Origin: an uncultured Thermomicrobiaceae bacterium
GTDB taxonomy: Bacteria > Chloroflexota > Chloroflexia > Thermomicrobiales > Thermomicrobiaceae
Assembly (NCBI GenBank): GCA_938082375.1
Contig: CALKCJ010000020.1
Coordinates: 1 to 64,000 of the forward strand
DNA length: 64,000 bases
Direction of reading: 5' to 3'
Shown piece by piece: positions 53,707 through 62,920 of this stretch. The notes beneath the pieces were generated by a model. It made no database searches, was not told the origin of the DNA, and saw only the letters and a list, made by a program, of their open reading frames with translations. Position numbers and translations under genes: made by a program. Numbering within the stretch: position 1 is the stretch's first letter; every line of letters starts with the position of its first letter.

Positions 53707-54647
53707 CAGGGGTTCAGGCGGCGATGGAACAGTTCGGGCTGGTTCAGACGATCTTGCGGCTCAAAGAGCTGCGGGAAGCGGTCATCCTCGCCCACAGCTA
53801 CCAACGACCCGAAGTGCAGGACATTGCCGACTTCGTCGGCGACTCGCTGGGGCTTGCGCGCGAGGCCTCGCGCACGGATGCGCGCGTCATCGTCTTTTGC
53901 GGCGTGCACTTCATGGCCGAGACGGCCGCGATCCTCAACCCGGACAAGACGGTGCTGCTCCCGGATCTCGAGGCCGGATGCTCGCTGGCCGAGACGATCA
54001 CGCCAGACGATGTGCGGGCCTGGCGCGAGACACACCCTGATGGGATCGTGGTGGCGTATGTGAACACGAGCGCGGCGGTCAAGGCGCTGGCCGACATCTG
54101 CTGCACGAGCGCGAATGCAGTTGAGGTGGTGGCGAACCTGCCGTCAGATCGGCCGATCTTCTTTGTGCCAGACATGTTCCTTGGGGCACACGTCGAGCGG
54201 CTCACCAGCCGGAAACTCGATCTCTGGCTCGGTGAATGTCACGTCCATGCCGGTATCCGGAGCGAGGATCTCGAGGCGCAGCTCGCAGCACATCCGGATG
54301 CTGAGTTCCTCATCCACCCCGAGTGCGGCTGCAGCTCGACCTGCATCTTTCTGCGTCCAGACGCGAAGCTCCTCTCGACCGAGGGGATGGTACGTTATGC
54401 CGCGCAGTCGCCAGCACAGGAGTTCGTCGTCGCGACCGAGGTGGGGATCCTGCACCGCTTGCGCAAGAAGGCACCGGGAAAGCGCTTCATCCCGGTGCGC
54501 GAGGATGCGGTCTGCCAATACATGAAACGCGTCACGCTCGAAAAGGTGTACGAGTCGCTACGCGACCTAAAGCACGTCATCACCGTGCCAGAGGAGATCG
54601 CGGCACCGGCCCGGCGCGCGCTCGAAGCGATGTTGGCGCGAGGGTGA
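53703..54647 (+). CDS. nadA: quinolinate synthase A
   Basis: AVILAHSYQRPEVQDIADFVGDSLGLAREA...IVFCGVHFMAETAAILNP...PECGCSSTCIF; start could be ATG 53724. Confidence 0.96.
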   Translation: MTGVQAAMEQFGLVQTILRLKELREAVILAHSYQRPEVQDIADFVGDSLGLAREASRTDARVIVFCGVHFMAETAAILNPDKTVLLPDLEAGCSLAETITPDDVRAWRETHPDGIVVAYVNTSAAVKALADICCTSANAVEVVANLPSDRPIFFVPDMFLGAHVERLTSRKLDLWLGECHVHAGIRSEDLEAQLAAHPDAEFLIHPECGCSSTCIFLRPDAKLLSTEGMVRYAAQSPAQEFVVATEVGILHRLRKKAPGKRFIPVREDAVCQYMKRVTLEKVYESLRDLKHVITVPEEIAAPARRALEAMLARG

Positions 54648-54778
54648 GGCGCAGAGAGGAAACCGGCCATGAGCGAGCGTCGTCTTGGGCCACTCCTGCG
54701 GCGTCTCGGAGCTTTTCGCCAACGAGCGCAACGAGCCCGTGGTGGAGGTTCGCTGGCCAGCGGAGGCATTCCAACCAC

Positions 54779-56359
54779 TCAGTAGCCGGGCCGGTACTCG
54801 CCCCAGACCTGGCGGAGCCGGCCGCAGATCTGTCCCAGAGTCGCGCCGGTCAGCAGAGCCTCCTTCATCACCGGCAGCATGTTCTCGCTACCGCGGGCGG
54901 CGCGCTCGACCGCCTCCAGCGCCGCGGCCACCCTCGCCGTGTCCTGCCTGGCCCGGTATTCCCGCACGCGCGTGACCTGGCGCTCCACTGCCGCCTCATT
55001 TAGCCGGTGCACCGGTACTTCGACCTCGTGCTCATCTTGGCAGGTGTTGACGCCAACCACCGCTCGTTCGCCCGAGACCACGCGCAGTTCCCACAGATAG
55101 GCGCTCTCGGCGATCTGTTCCTGGATCCAGCCCTGCTCGATCGCCGCGACGGCCCCACCGAGCGCCTCGATCTGGTCGATCAGCTCCCAGGCGCGCGCTT
55201 CGATCCGGTCGGTCAACGCTTCGACAAAGTAGGAGCCGCCGAGCGGGTCGGCGGTGTCGGCTACTCCGGTCTCTTCGGCCAGGATCTGCTGCGTGCGCAG
55301 TGCCAGCGTCGCCGACTCTTCGGTGGGCAGGCCCAGCGCTTCATCGTAGGCGTTGGTATGCAGGCTCTGGGTGCCGCCAAGCACAGCGCTCAAGGCCTGG
55401 TAGGCCACTCGCACCACGTTGTTGAGCGGCTGTTGGGCCGTCAGCGTGCAGCCGCAGGTCTGGGTGTGGAAGCGGAGCATCATCGAGCGCGGGTTCTGTG
55501 CACCGAACCACTCGCGCATGATCCTGGCCCACATGCGCCGGGCAGCGCGGAACTTGGCGATCTCTTCGAAGAAGTTGTTGTGGGCGCCGAAGAAGAAGCT
55601 CAGCCGCGGGGCAAATTCGTCGACCTGCAAGCCGGCCTCGATCGCGGCGCGCACGTAGGCGCTCGCGTTGGCGAGCGTAAAGGCGACCTCCTGCACCGCG
55701 GTTGCCCCGGCCTCACGCATGTGGTAGCCGCTGATGCTGATCGTGTTCCACTTCGGCAGGTGCTGGCGACAATAGGCGAAGGTATCGGTCACGAGGCGCA
55801 TCGAGGGAGCCGGCGGGAAGATATACGTCCCTCGAGCGGCGTACTCTTTCAAGATGTCGTTCTGGATCGTGCCGCGCAGCTCCCGGGGATCGGCACCCTG
55901 CTCTTCGGCCACGATCTGGTACATCAGCAGGAGCAGTGCCGCTGGCGCGTTGATAGTCATCGAGGTCGTCACGGTAGCGAGCTCGATGCCATCGAACAGC
56001 CAGCGCATATCGTCCAGCGTACTGATCGCGACGCCGACCCGGCCGACCTCCGGCCGGGCCAGTGGGTGGTCGGAGTCGTAGCCAAGCTGGGTCGGGAGGT
56101 CGAAGGCGACGCTTAACCCCGTCTGCCCACGCTCAAGGAGCAGCTTGAACCGTCGGTTCGTTTCCTCGGCGGAGGCGTAGCCGGCATACTGGCGGATTGT
56201 CCACTTCTTTCCGCGGTACATGGTGGGGTGGATGCCGCGGGTATACGGGTACTGCCCGGGGTCAGGCTCGGCGGCGCGGCCGGTGTCCCGATAGACTGGC
56301 TCGATCTCAATCCCGGAGTCGGTCACGACGCGGTCGAGTTCGGTCTGGCTCATACCCAC
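54779..56359 (-). CDS. methylmalonyl-CoA mutase-type catalytic (N-terminal) subunit
   Basis: [62 protein letters not shown]; no C-terminal B12-binding domain. Confidence 0.93.
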   Translation of the reverse strand: MGMSQTELDRVVTDSGIEIEPVYRDTGRAAEPDPGQYPYTRGIHPTMYRGKKWTIRQYAGYASAEETNRRFKLLLERGQTGLSVAFDLPTQLGYDSDHPLARPEVGRVGVAISTLDDMRWLFDGIELATVTTSMTINAPAALLLLMYQIVAEEQGADPRELRGTIQNDILKEYAARGTYIFPPAPSMRLVTDTFAYCRQHLPKWNTISISGYHMREAGATAVQEVAFTLANASAYVRAAIEAGLQVDEFAPRLSFFFGAHNNFFEEIAKFRAARRMWARIMREWFGAQNPRSMMLRFHTQTCGCTLTAQQPLNNVVRVAYQALSAVLGGTQSLHTNAYDEALGLPTEESATLALRTQQILAEETGVADTADPLGGSYFVEALTDRIEARAWELIDQIEALGGAVAAIEQGWIQEQIAESAYLWELRVVSGERAVVGVNTCQDEHEVEVPVHRLNEAAVERQVTRVREYRARQDTARVAAALEAVERAARGSENMLPVMKEALLTGATLGQICGRLRQVWGEYRPGY

Positions 56360-56390
56360 GCTCCTTGGGTATCGCGGTCACGCGCCAATG

Positions 56391-56798
56391 CTACTCCGGG
56401 GCGGGAGCGATCTCGACCAGTTCGGTCAGGACGCCGTGGCAGGAACGGGGATGGATGAATGCGACGCGCCAGCCGTGCAGGCCAACTCTCGGGGCGTGGT
56501 CGATCAGTTCGAAGCCTGCTGCAGCGAGGGTCTGCAGAGCAGCGGTAAGGTCAGGCACCGCATAGGCGACGTGATGGACGCCGTCACCGCGGGCTGCCAG
56601 AAAGCGGGCCACGCCACTTTCCTGGTCAAGGGGGGTCAGGAGTTCCACGTAGTTGTGCCCGGTGGCGAATGCGGCGATCCGGACACCCTGCTCCGGCAGA
56701 TCGAGCATCTCGAGGAGGCGGAAGCCCAGCTTCTGGTAACGCTCGGTCGCTGCCGTGAGATCGGCCACGACGATTCCGATATGGTGGATGCCGAGCAT
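56391..56798 (-). CDS. mce: methylmalonyl-CoA epimerase
   Basis: IHHIGIVVADLTAATERYQKLGF...HHVAYAVPDLTAALQTL; start at ATG 56798. Confidence 0.93.
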   Translation of the reverse strand: MLGIHHIGIVVADLTAATERYQKLGFRLLEMLDLPEQGVRIAAFATGHNYVELLTPLDQESGVARFLAARGDGVHHVAYAVPDLTAALQTLAAAGFELIDHAPRVGLHGWRVAFIHPRSCHGVLTELVEIAPAPE

Positions 56799-56823
56799 TG
56801 TGAGCGCGCGGACGTCGTTCACG

Positions 56824-57108
56824 CTATCTCCGTACCCGAGCGCCGGCACCGCCGCGTCGCACCGGTACGTTGGCAACGAATCGGTCACCCCGCTCGGTGC
56901 GCACGATGTTGATCTCGAGCTGGTCGACCTCCACGTCGAGGTGGCGTGAGAGGATCCGGCAGATGTCGTCTCGGAGCGCTTGCATGACATCGGGTGTCAA
57001 CTTCACATGGTCATAGACCAAGACTTCTACCAGGCGCTGCTTAGCGACCTGTGCGCTCCCCTGCGGCCGGTAGGCCCGTCGACTAAACAGGCTATCGAAA
57101 AGTCCCAT
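56824..57108 (-). CDS. minE: cell division topological specificity factor MinE
   Basis: AKQRLVEVLVYDHVKLTPDVMQALRDDICRILSRHLDVEVDQLEI. Confidence 0.92.
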   Translation of the reverse strand: MGLFDSLFSRRAYRPQGSAQVAKQRLVEVLVYDHVKLTPDVMQALRDDICRILSRHLDVEVDQLEINIVRTERGDRFVANVPVRRGGAGARVRR

Positions 57109-57966
57109 TTACTCTGCTCCTCCCCCACGCATGGCCTGGCCCTGCCGACTGCCCCCGAAGCCGAGCGCACGCAGTAGCCGCCGCCACGCACCGTCCGGCG
57201 CCTCTAACACCATGAAGGGGACATCCTCGCCCAGCAGCCGGGCCGCGATGTTGCGGAACGCTTGACCGGCGCGCGAAACCGGGTCGAGAGCGACCGGCTC
57301 GCCGCGGTTGGTCGCCGTGATGATGGTCTCGTCGTCCGGCACCAGGCCGAGCAACGGGATCGAGAGGATCTCCGTCACGTCCTCGACCGACATCATGTCG
57401 CCCCGCCGGACGAGTTCGGGGTCGATCCGGTTGACGATCAGCCTGGGCACGGGTAACTCGGCCGCCTCCACCAGCCCGACGATCCGATCAGCGTCGCGCA
57501 CCGAGGAGACCTCCGGGTTGGTCACTACGATCACCTCGTCGGCGCCAGCGATGGCGTTGCGGAACCCCTGCTCGATCCCGGCCGGTGAGTCGATCAGGAT
57601 GAAGTCGAACTGTCGGCGCAGCTCCTCACAGAGGGCGCGCATCTGCTGGGGCGAGACCGCTTCCTTATCGCGCGTCTGCGCGGCTGGGATCAAATACAGA
57701 TTCGTCAGGCGCTTGTCGCGGATCATCGCCTGGCGCAGTCGACACCGTCCCTCGACCACGTCGACGATATCGTACACGATGCGGTTTTCCAGCCCGAGCA
57801 CGATGTCGAGGTTGCGCAGGCCGATGTCGGCGTCGAGCAGGACGACCGAACGCCCGCGGGCAGCCAGCGCCGCACCCAGGTTGGCCGTCGTCGTCGTCTT
57901 GCCGACTCCTCCCTTGCCGGAGGTGATGGTGATAACTCGTCCGTTGACCTCCTGCTGTGGCTCCAC
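57109..57966 (-). CDS. minD: septum site-determining protein MinD
   Basis: GRVITITSGKGGVGKTTTTANLGAALAARGRSVVLLDADIGLRNLDIVLGLENRIVYD; GTG start 57966 preferred. Confidence 0.96.
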   Translation of the reverse strand: MEPQQEVNGRVITITSGKGGVGKTTTTANLGAALAARGRSVVLLDADIGLRNLDIVLGLENRIVYDIVDVVEGRCRLRQAMIRDKRLTNLYLIPAAQTRDKEAVSPQQMRALCEELRRQFDFILIDSPAGIEQGFRNAIAGADEVIVVTNPEVSSVRDADRIVGLVEAAELPVPRLIVNRIDPELVRRGDMMSVEDVTEILSIPLLGLVPDDETIITATNRGEPVALDPVSRAGQAFRNIAARLLGEDVPFMVLEAPDGAWRRLLRALGFGGSRQGQAMRGGGAE

Positions 57967-58006
57967 CGCGTCCCTCCCTCGGTCAGCGCCTTCTCCACTT
58001 GCTCGG

Positions 58007-58735
58007 TCAAGGTTTCCGATCCACCCGCCACGGCTCGACCACGATAGCTCCCTCGAGGACCCGTGCCACGGCGGGTTGATCGAGCAGAGCACGCCCTGAA
58101 TCCGGCGCCCGTGCGACGAGCGAGCCGATGCGAAGCTGGGTCGGCATCAGCCGGAGGGCAGCGATCATCGCGTCGTGGTTCCCGTGCATGCCGGCGTGCA
58201 CCGTCCCGCGCAGCACGCCCCAGACCAGGACATCGCCAGCGGCGTAGACCTCAGCTCCGGGATTCACGTCACCGACGATCACGAGGTCGCCGTCGCTGGT
58301 GATCGACATGCCGGAGCGAAGCGTCCGGCGGACATACTGCGCGTAGTGTTCGCCCTCAGTCGGCAGGGTGCTCGGCAGCGGCAACGGGCGCACCGGAGGC
58401 GGGCCGACTTCGCGCTCGATCAGGCGGAGCGGATGGAACCCCCACGACCTCAGTCGCTCCTGGTGCTCGGCTCGGCTCGAGGTGACGGCCCGTAGCCGGA
58501 GTCCACGGTCGCTGAGCAGGCGCTGCAGGGCCACGATCTCCTCGAGATTCGGCTCTCGCTCCCCGTAGTCGATGACGAGTTCCCCATCGCGAAAGAAATT
58601 GCGGTGGTCATCGATGCTGCTGCGGATCTGGCTGAGGAGTGCTGGCAGCGGCACACCGGGCGGGAGCTGGAGCACCAGCCCGTCCTGGGTTCCGCGCACG
58701 CGAAGCTGACCGAATTCGTGCCGCCTCTCGACCAT
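58007..58735 (-). CDS. minC: septum site-determining protein MinC
   Basis: RRTLRSGMSITSDGDLVIVGDVNPGAEVYAAGDVLVWGVLRGTVHAG. Confidence 0.92.
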   Translation of the reverse strand: MVERRHEFGQLRVRGTQDGLVLQLPPGVPLPALLSQIRSSIDDHRNFFRDGELVIDYGEREPNLEEIVALQRLLSDRGLRLRAVTSSRAEHQERLRSWGFHPLRLIEREVGPPPVRPLPLPSTLPTEGEHYAQYVRRTLRSGMSITSDGDLVIVGDVNPGAEVYAAGDVLVWGVLRGTVHAGMHGNHDAMIAALRLMPTQLRIGSLVARAPDSGRALLDQPAVARVLEGAIVVEPWRVDRKP

Positions 58736-58798
58736 GAAATCGACCCCCTCACCCCCTCGACCGGCTTGCAAGTTGGCCGGGAGCCAGCGTCGGTTTGC

Positions 58799-61051
58799 CT
58801 AGCCCGAGCGACCGAAGTAGGTCGCCAGAATCGCGTCAGCGACCGGTACGGCAAAGGTCGCTCCCTCGCCTCCGTCACGGATCAGCACCAGAACCAGTAC
58901 TTCCGGCGCGTCGAACGGCGCGAAAGCCGCAAACCACGCGTGCTTCTTCTCGTACCGTCCATCGATGGCCTGCCCGTACTCTGCGGTTCCGGTCTTGCCG
59001 GCGATCGGGATATCGTCCCCTGTGCGGATGAACTTTCCCTTCGCCGTCCCTTCGGTCACGACCCGGCGCATGGCCCGGCGCACCAGCTCGAGGTGCTGCG
59101 GCTCGATGCCGAGCTGCCGGACAGTCTGCGGGCCAAACTCGCGCACGACCTTTCCCGACGAGTCCCGCAGGGCGCGCACCAGCCGTGGTCGGTAGTAGAT
59201 CCCGCTGTTCGCAATTGCGGCCAGCGCGCAGGCGAGCTGCAACGGCGTGCACGCCAGATGCCCCTGGCCGATCGAGACGTTAATAGTATCGCCGACCGAC
59301 CAGTACTCCCGCAACGTCTGGAAGAGCCAGAGCGGGTTCGGCACCACGCCGCCTGCCTCGCCCGCGAGCTCGATACCGGTGGGTTGCCCGAACCCGAACT
59401 CCTGGCGCAGATAGCGCGCGATCCGCTCGATGCCCAGCCCGCTGAAATAGTGTGGTGTGGGGTCGCCGGGCAGGTAGTAGTGGAGCGGCTCGTCGTCGCC
59501 TTCCGGGATCTGACCCGGCGCGCCCACATTATAGAAGAAGACGTTGCAGGAGTGGGTAATCGCGTCGTCGACGTTAACCGGCCCATGCCCGCTGGCTAGC
59601 CAGCAGCGGTATATGTTGCCGCCCTGCTCATCGAAGACGGTCGGCACGCGGATCTGCCCTCGGCACACATAGGTCGTCTCAAGGTCGATGACGCCCTCTT
59701 GCAGGCCAGCACAGGCCAGGATCGGCTTGATCGTCGAGCCAGGCGGGAACTCACCACTGACGGCGAAGTTCACCAGAGGCGTGAACGGGTTGTTCAGGTA
59801 CGCGTCATATTCGGCCTGCGTGATTCCCTCAGCGAAGCGCTGATTGTCGTAGGTCGGCAGGCTGACGAGCGCGAGTAGCTCGCCGTTGCGCGGATCCAGC
59901 ACGATGGCGACGCCGGAACCGACCGGCTCGCGCCCTTCCTGAAGGGCGGCACGGTTGGCCGCATCGATCCCCTCCCGTAGGGCCTGCGCCACCGCGCCTT
60001 GGAGCCCGGCGTCGATCGTCAGCTCGACCGTGTACCCCGGTTGTGGCTCCCGGCGGCGATGTCGGAGCTCCACGACCTCGACGCCGCGTGCATCAGTCTG
60101 GATCCAGCGCCCACCGCGCTGGCCGCGGAGCGCCTCCTCCATGGCTTGTTCGACTCCGCCGCGGCCGACCTGGTCATCGGGCAAGTAAGGGTTGCGGAGG
60201 TCGTAGCCACCCGCAGCCGCGAACTCTTTCTCCGATATCGGCCCGACATAGCCGAGGATGTGGGCGAAGTCAGGCCCCGCCGGATAGTGCCGCACCAGCG
60301 TGTCGTCACTGACCCGCACCCCCTGGAAGTACAGCTTGTTGGCGGCGAGCGCTAGCGCGAGTTCGCGGGGCACGTCCCGCCTCAGTACGATCGGCTCGGC
60401 CGAACCACTGGACAGTTGTAGCAGGTAGTCGTAACGGTTGAGCACGTGTACCCCCGGCAGCCGCTTCGCCAGTTCGCGCAGGCCACTCGCTTCATCAGGC
60501 GTCAGGCGCTCGCGAACGAGGATGAGCGGCTTTGCCGCAGGATCGAGCACCAGAGCGATCAGGTCGGCCGGGTCTACACCCAGCGCTTTCGCAAGTTCGC
60601 CGAGCACTTCGCGCTCCGCCCCCTGCGGGAGCGCCTGGCGGCGTACCACGAGCACGTCGTCTAGCTCCAGGGCCTCGACGAGCTGGTCTCTGATCGCCTG
60701 CCGGCGTTTCTCATCATCGGGGAGTTGTCCGGGGATCAGCGTTACTGACCAGCTCCGCCGGTTCTGTGCGAGGACGGCACCGTACCGGTCAACGATCAGC
60801 CCGCGCGGCGCGCGGAGCGGCTCGAACCGGACAACGTTCCCCTGCGCCTGAACTTGATACTGGCCGGCGTTGCGCACCTGCATTTGCCACAGTTTGCCCA
60901 CGATCGCACCGAACCCGCCGACGATGAGCCCCCGCAGAATGAATGCCCGGCGGGTCATCCGGGGTCCGCCGCTGTCCTCTAGGTTTTCGCTACGGCCCCG
61001 CCGGCGTTCTAACGGCGGAACCAGCTCCATTCGCTTACCGCGACGGCGCAC
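58799..61051 (-). CDS. mrdA: penicillin-binding protein 2
   Basis: RAFILRGLIVGG...NRRSWSVTLIPGQLPDD; GEFPPGSTIKPILACAGLQEG; GKTGTAEYG; start may be internal (ATG near 61030 or 60958). Confidence 0.93.
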   Translation of the reverse strand: MRRRGKRMELVPPLERRRGRSENLEDSGGPRMTRRAFILRGLIVGGFGAIVGKLWQMQVRNAGQYQVQAQGNVVRFEPLRAPRGLIVDRYGAVLAQNRRSWSVTLIPGQLPDDEKRRQAIRDQLVEALELDDVLVVRRQALPQGAEREVLGELAKALGVDPADLIALVLDPAAKPLILVRERLTPDEASGLRELAKRLPGVHVLNRYDYLLQLSSGSAEPIVLRRDVPRELALALAANKLYFQGVRVSDDTLVRHYPAGPDFAHILGYVGPISEKEFAAAGGYDLRNPYLPDDQVGRGGVEQAMEEALRGQRGGRWIQTDARGVEVVELRHRRREPQPGYTVELTIDAGLQGAVAQALREGIDAANRAALQEGREPVGSGVAIVLDPRNGELLALVSLPTYDNQRFAEGITQAEYDAYLNNPFTPLVNFAVSGEFPPGSTIKPILACAGLQEGVIDLETTYVCRGQIRVPTVFDEQGGNIYRCWLASGHGPVNVDDAITHSCNVFFYNVGAPGQIPEGDDEPLHYYLPGDPTPHYFSGLGIERIARYLRQEFGFGQPTGIELAGEAGGVVPNPLWLFQTLREYWSVGDTINVSIGQGHLACTPLQLACALAAIANSGIYYRPRLVRALRDSSGKVVREFGPQTVRQLGIEPQHLELVRRAMRRVVTEGTAKGKFIRTGDDIPIAGKTGTAEYGQAIDGRYEKKHAWFAAFAPFDAPEVLVLVLIRDGGEGATFAVPVADAILATYFGRSG

Positions 61052-61532
61052 GGCGCATCCCGAGTCTCTCCAGCGCGGCGATGATCATATAGACGAGTGG
61101 CACCGCCGCGACGTTCAACAAGGCCGTCAGCACAGCCACACGCAACACTGCCTCGGCGGGCGGTCTCTGGTCCAGTGCCCACTGTAACCCCGCCACCACC
61201 AGGTGGCTAACGAGGGTCGCCAGAACCACCAGCCCCATCGGGATGACCAGGTCGCTTCGAAATAGCCGGCGGCGCGCCAGCCCGCCGATGATCGCGACGG
61301 GCAGCAGCGCCAACCCGTGCGACCCGAGCGGCTCCAACGTCAGAACGTCGAGCGTGAGACCGGCCAGCGCTGTCCAGACCATGCCCACGGGGATACCACT
61401 GAAGCTACTGGAAACCAAGACCAGCCCGAGCACGAGATCGGGGCTGATCTGAAGGGGATTCAATCGAGGCAAGAGCGTGACCTGCACGGTGGCTGTTCCC
61501 ACCAGCAGGAGAGCGAAGAGGAGGCGCTTCAC
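61035..61532 (-). CDS. mreD: rod shape-determining protein MreD
   Basis: ATVQVTLLPRLNPLQISPDLVLGLVLVSSSFSGIPVGMVWTALAGLTLDVLTLEPLGSHGLALL. Confidence 0.88.
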   Translation of the reverse strand: MKRLLFALLLVGTATVQVTLLPRLNPLQISPDLVLGLVLVSSSFSGIPVGMVWTALAGLTLDVLTLEPLGSHGLALLPVAIIGGLARRRLFRSDLVIPMGLVVLATLVSHLVVAGLQWALDQRPPAEAVLRVAVLTALLNVAAVPLVYMIIAALERLGMRRAPSR

Positions 61533-61689
61533 TGCCGGTCACGGTCCCCCACCAACCACTGCACTTCAGCCGGGTATCCTATCACATCTCACATCTGTCC
61601 CGGCCCGCCTCGGCCTGGCTTTCCATAGCGAGGGCTCGGTCATTATCGGAAGGATCGCTGGGCTGTCTCATCCCTGGGCAGGACGTTCG

Positions 61690-61713
61690 ATCGCCGACGT
61701 TCGTGTCGGCGAT
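61690..61713. terminator. isolated 9-bp stem hairpin in divergent region
   Basis: ATCGCCGAC GTTCGT GTCGGCGAT. Confidence 0.3.
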
Positions 61714-61957
61714 TGACGAGGAGGTGAGCTGCTTCGTATCCTTACATCATCGGGACATTGCCAGATCGGGCGCGAGGATGCGCAACGAGACGCGAGAGAG
61801 CGGCAAGCGGCCAGCGCTGAAGCGGTAGAGGGCGGTGCCCGCCTGTGGGGAGACGCTCCGCCGACTCGTCGAGCCCAGCGGTCAAAGCGGGTGACTCCGG
61901 TCAACATTGTCGCTTCATGCTTACACCCATCGTCCGTCGACCTTCTGGGAGTCAGTA

Positions 61958-62920
61958 GTGGTCACCGCCGGCCGGCTCAGCTACCACCGCTACCGTATCG
62001 AGATCCGCCCTGCGCCGGATCTGGTGCGCCTCCCTCCCCGCTTCCGGGTCGAGGTTAAGAAGCATCGACTGATCGGGCTCGTCCTCGAGGAACTCGTCCG
62101 CTATCGGGCTGACCTGCCGGTCGTGTTGAGCCGCCCGTGCGTCTACGGGGTGTTCTCCCGGCCGGTCGGCCGGCTGGCCCCCAAGGAGGAGCTCTGCGTC
62201 GGTTGCCTGCGCTGCACCGTCCAGTACCCGGACGTGGTCCAGATCTACCCGAACCCGGAGCGGGAGCGCCTCGGCGACTCCTACCTGAAGCCCGCGTACG
62301 TCGACACCCTGCTCTACGAGGCCCGCACCGGCCACGTGCCGGTTCGCGGGGCAGGCTATCGTGGCCCCTTAGGCGGCGCCGGCTGGGATGGCATGTGGAC
62401 CGACATGTCGGAGATCGTCCGGCCGACCCGGGACGGCATCCATGGCCGGGAGTTCATCTCGACGGCGATCGACATCGGCGAGAAGCCGCCCTGGCTCGTG
62501 TTCAACGAGGATGGAGAGCCGGTCGGCGCGCTCCCCAGATTGCTGACCATCCAGGTACCGTTCCTGTTCGACTGCCCGCCGCAGAGCGCCCGGCCGCGCC
62601 TGCTCCTGGAGATCCTGGCGCGGGCAGCACAGGAGATCGAGACCCTGGCGCTGGTGCCGCTGGATCTGGTCGTCCAATTCGACCTGGCTGGACCACACGT
62701 TGTCTCGGTCGTGGAGGAGGAGACCTGGCGCTGGCTCGCGCGGCTGAGTTGGTCGCCTCGCATGATCGCGCTCACGGGTTGGGAGCCGGGGCGCGTCGCC
62801 GAGCTAGATCGTCGCTCCCCCGGGAGCACCCTTTGCACACGCGTCGACCTACTGGTCTATCGCAAGCCGGGAGACTCCGCTGAGCCGGCAAAGGCCGTTG
62901 GATCAGGTCAGGCTCGCTGA
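61958..62920 (+). CDS. hypothetical protein with CxxCxxC motif, upstream of the glutamate-synthase-type amidotransferase
   Basis: EELCVGCLRCTVQYPDVVQIYPNPE; conserved-looking globular sequence; GTG start at 61958. Confidence 0.65.
   Translation: MVTAGRLSYHRYRIEIRPAPDLVRLPPRFRVEVKKHRLIGLVLEELVRYRADLPVVLSRPCVYGVFSRPVGRLAPKEELCVGCLRCTVQYPDVVQIYPNPERERLGDSYLKPAYVDTLLYEARTGHVPVRGAGYRGPLGGAGWDGMWTDMSEIVRPTRDGIHGREFISTAIDIGEKPPWLVFNEDGEPVGALPRLLTIQVPFLFDCPPQSARPRLLLEILARAAQEIETLALVPLDLVVQFDLAGPHVVSVVEEETWRWLARLSWSPRMIALTGWEPGRVAELDRRSPGSTLCTRVDLLVYRKPGDSAEPAKAVGSGQAR

Noticed and set aside
52812-54035. 407-aa minus-strand ORF
   Set aside because: Antisense to nadC/nadA, Ser/Arg rich shadow ORF
55007-56116. 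369-aa plus-strand ORF
   Set aside because: Antisense to methylmalonyl-CoA mutase
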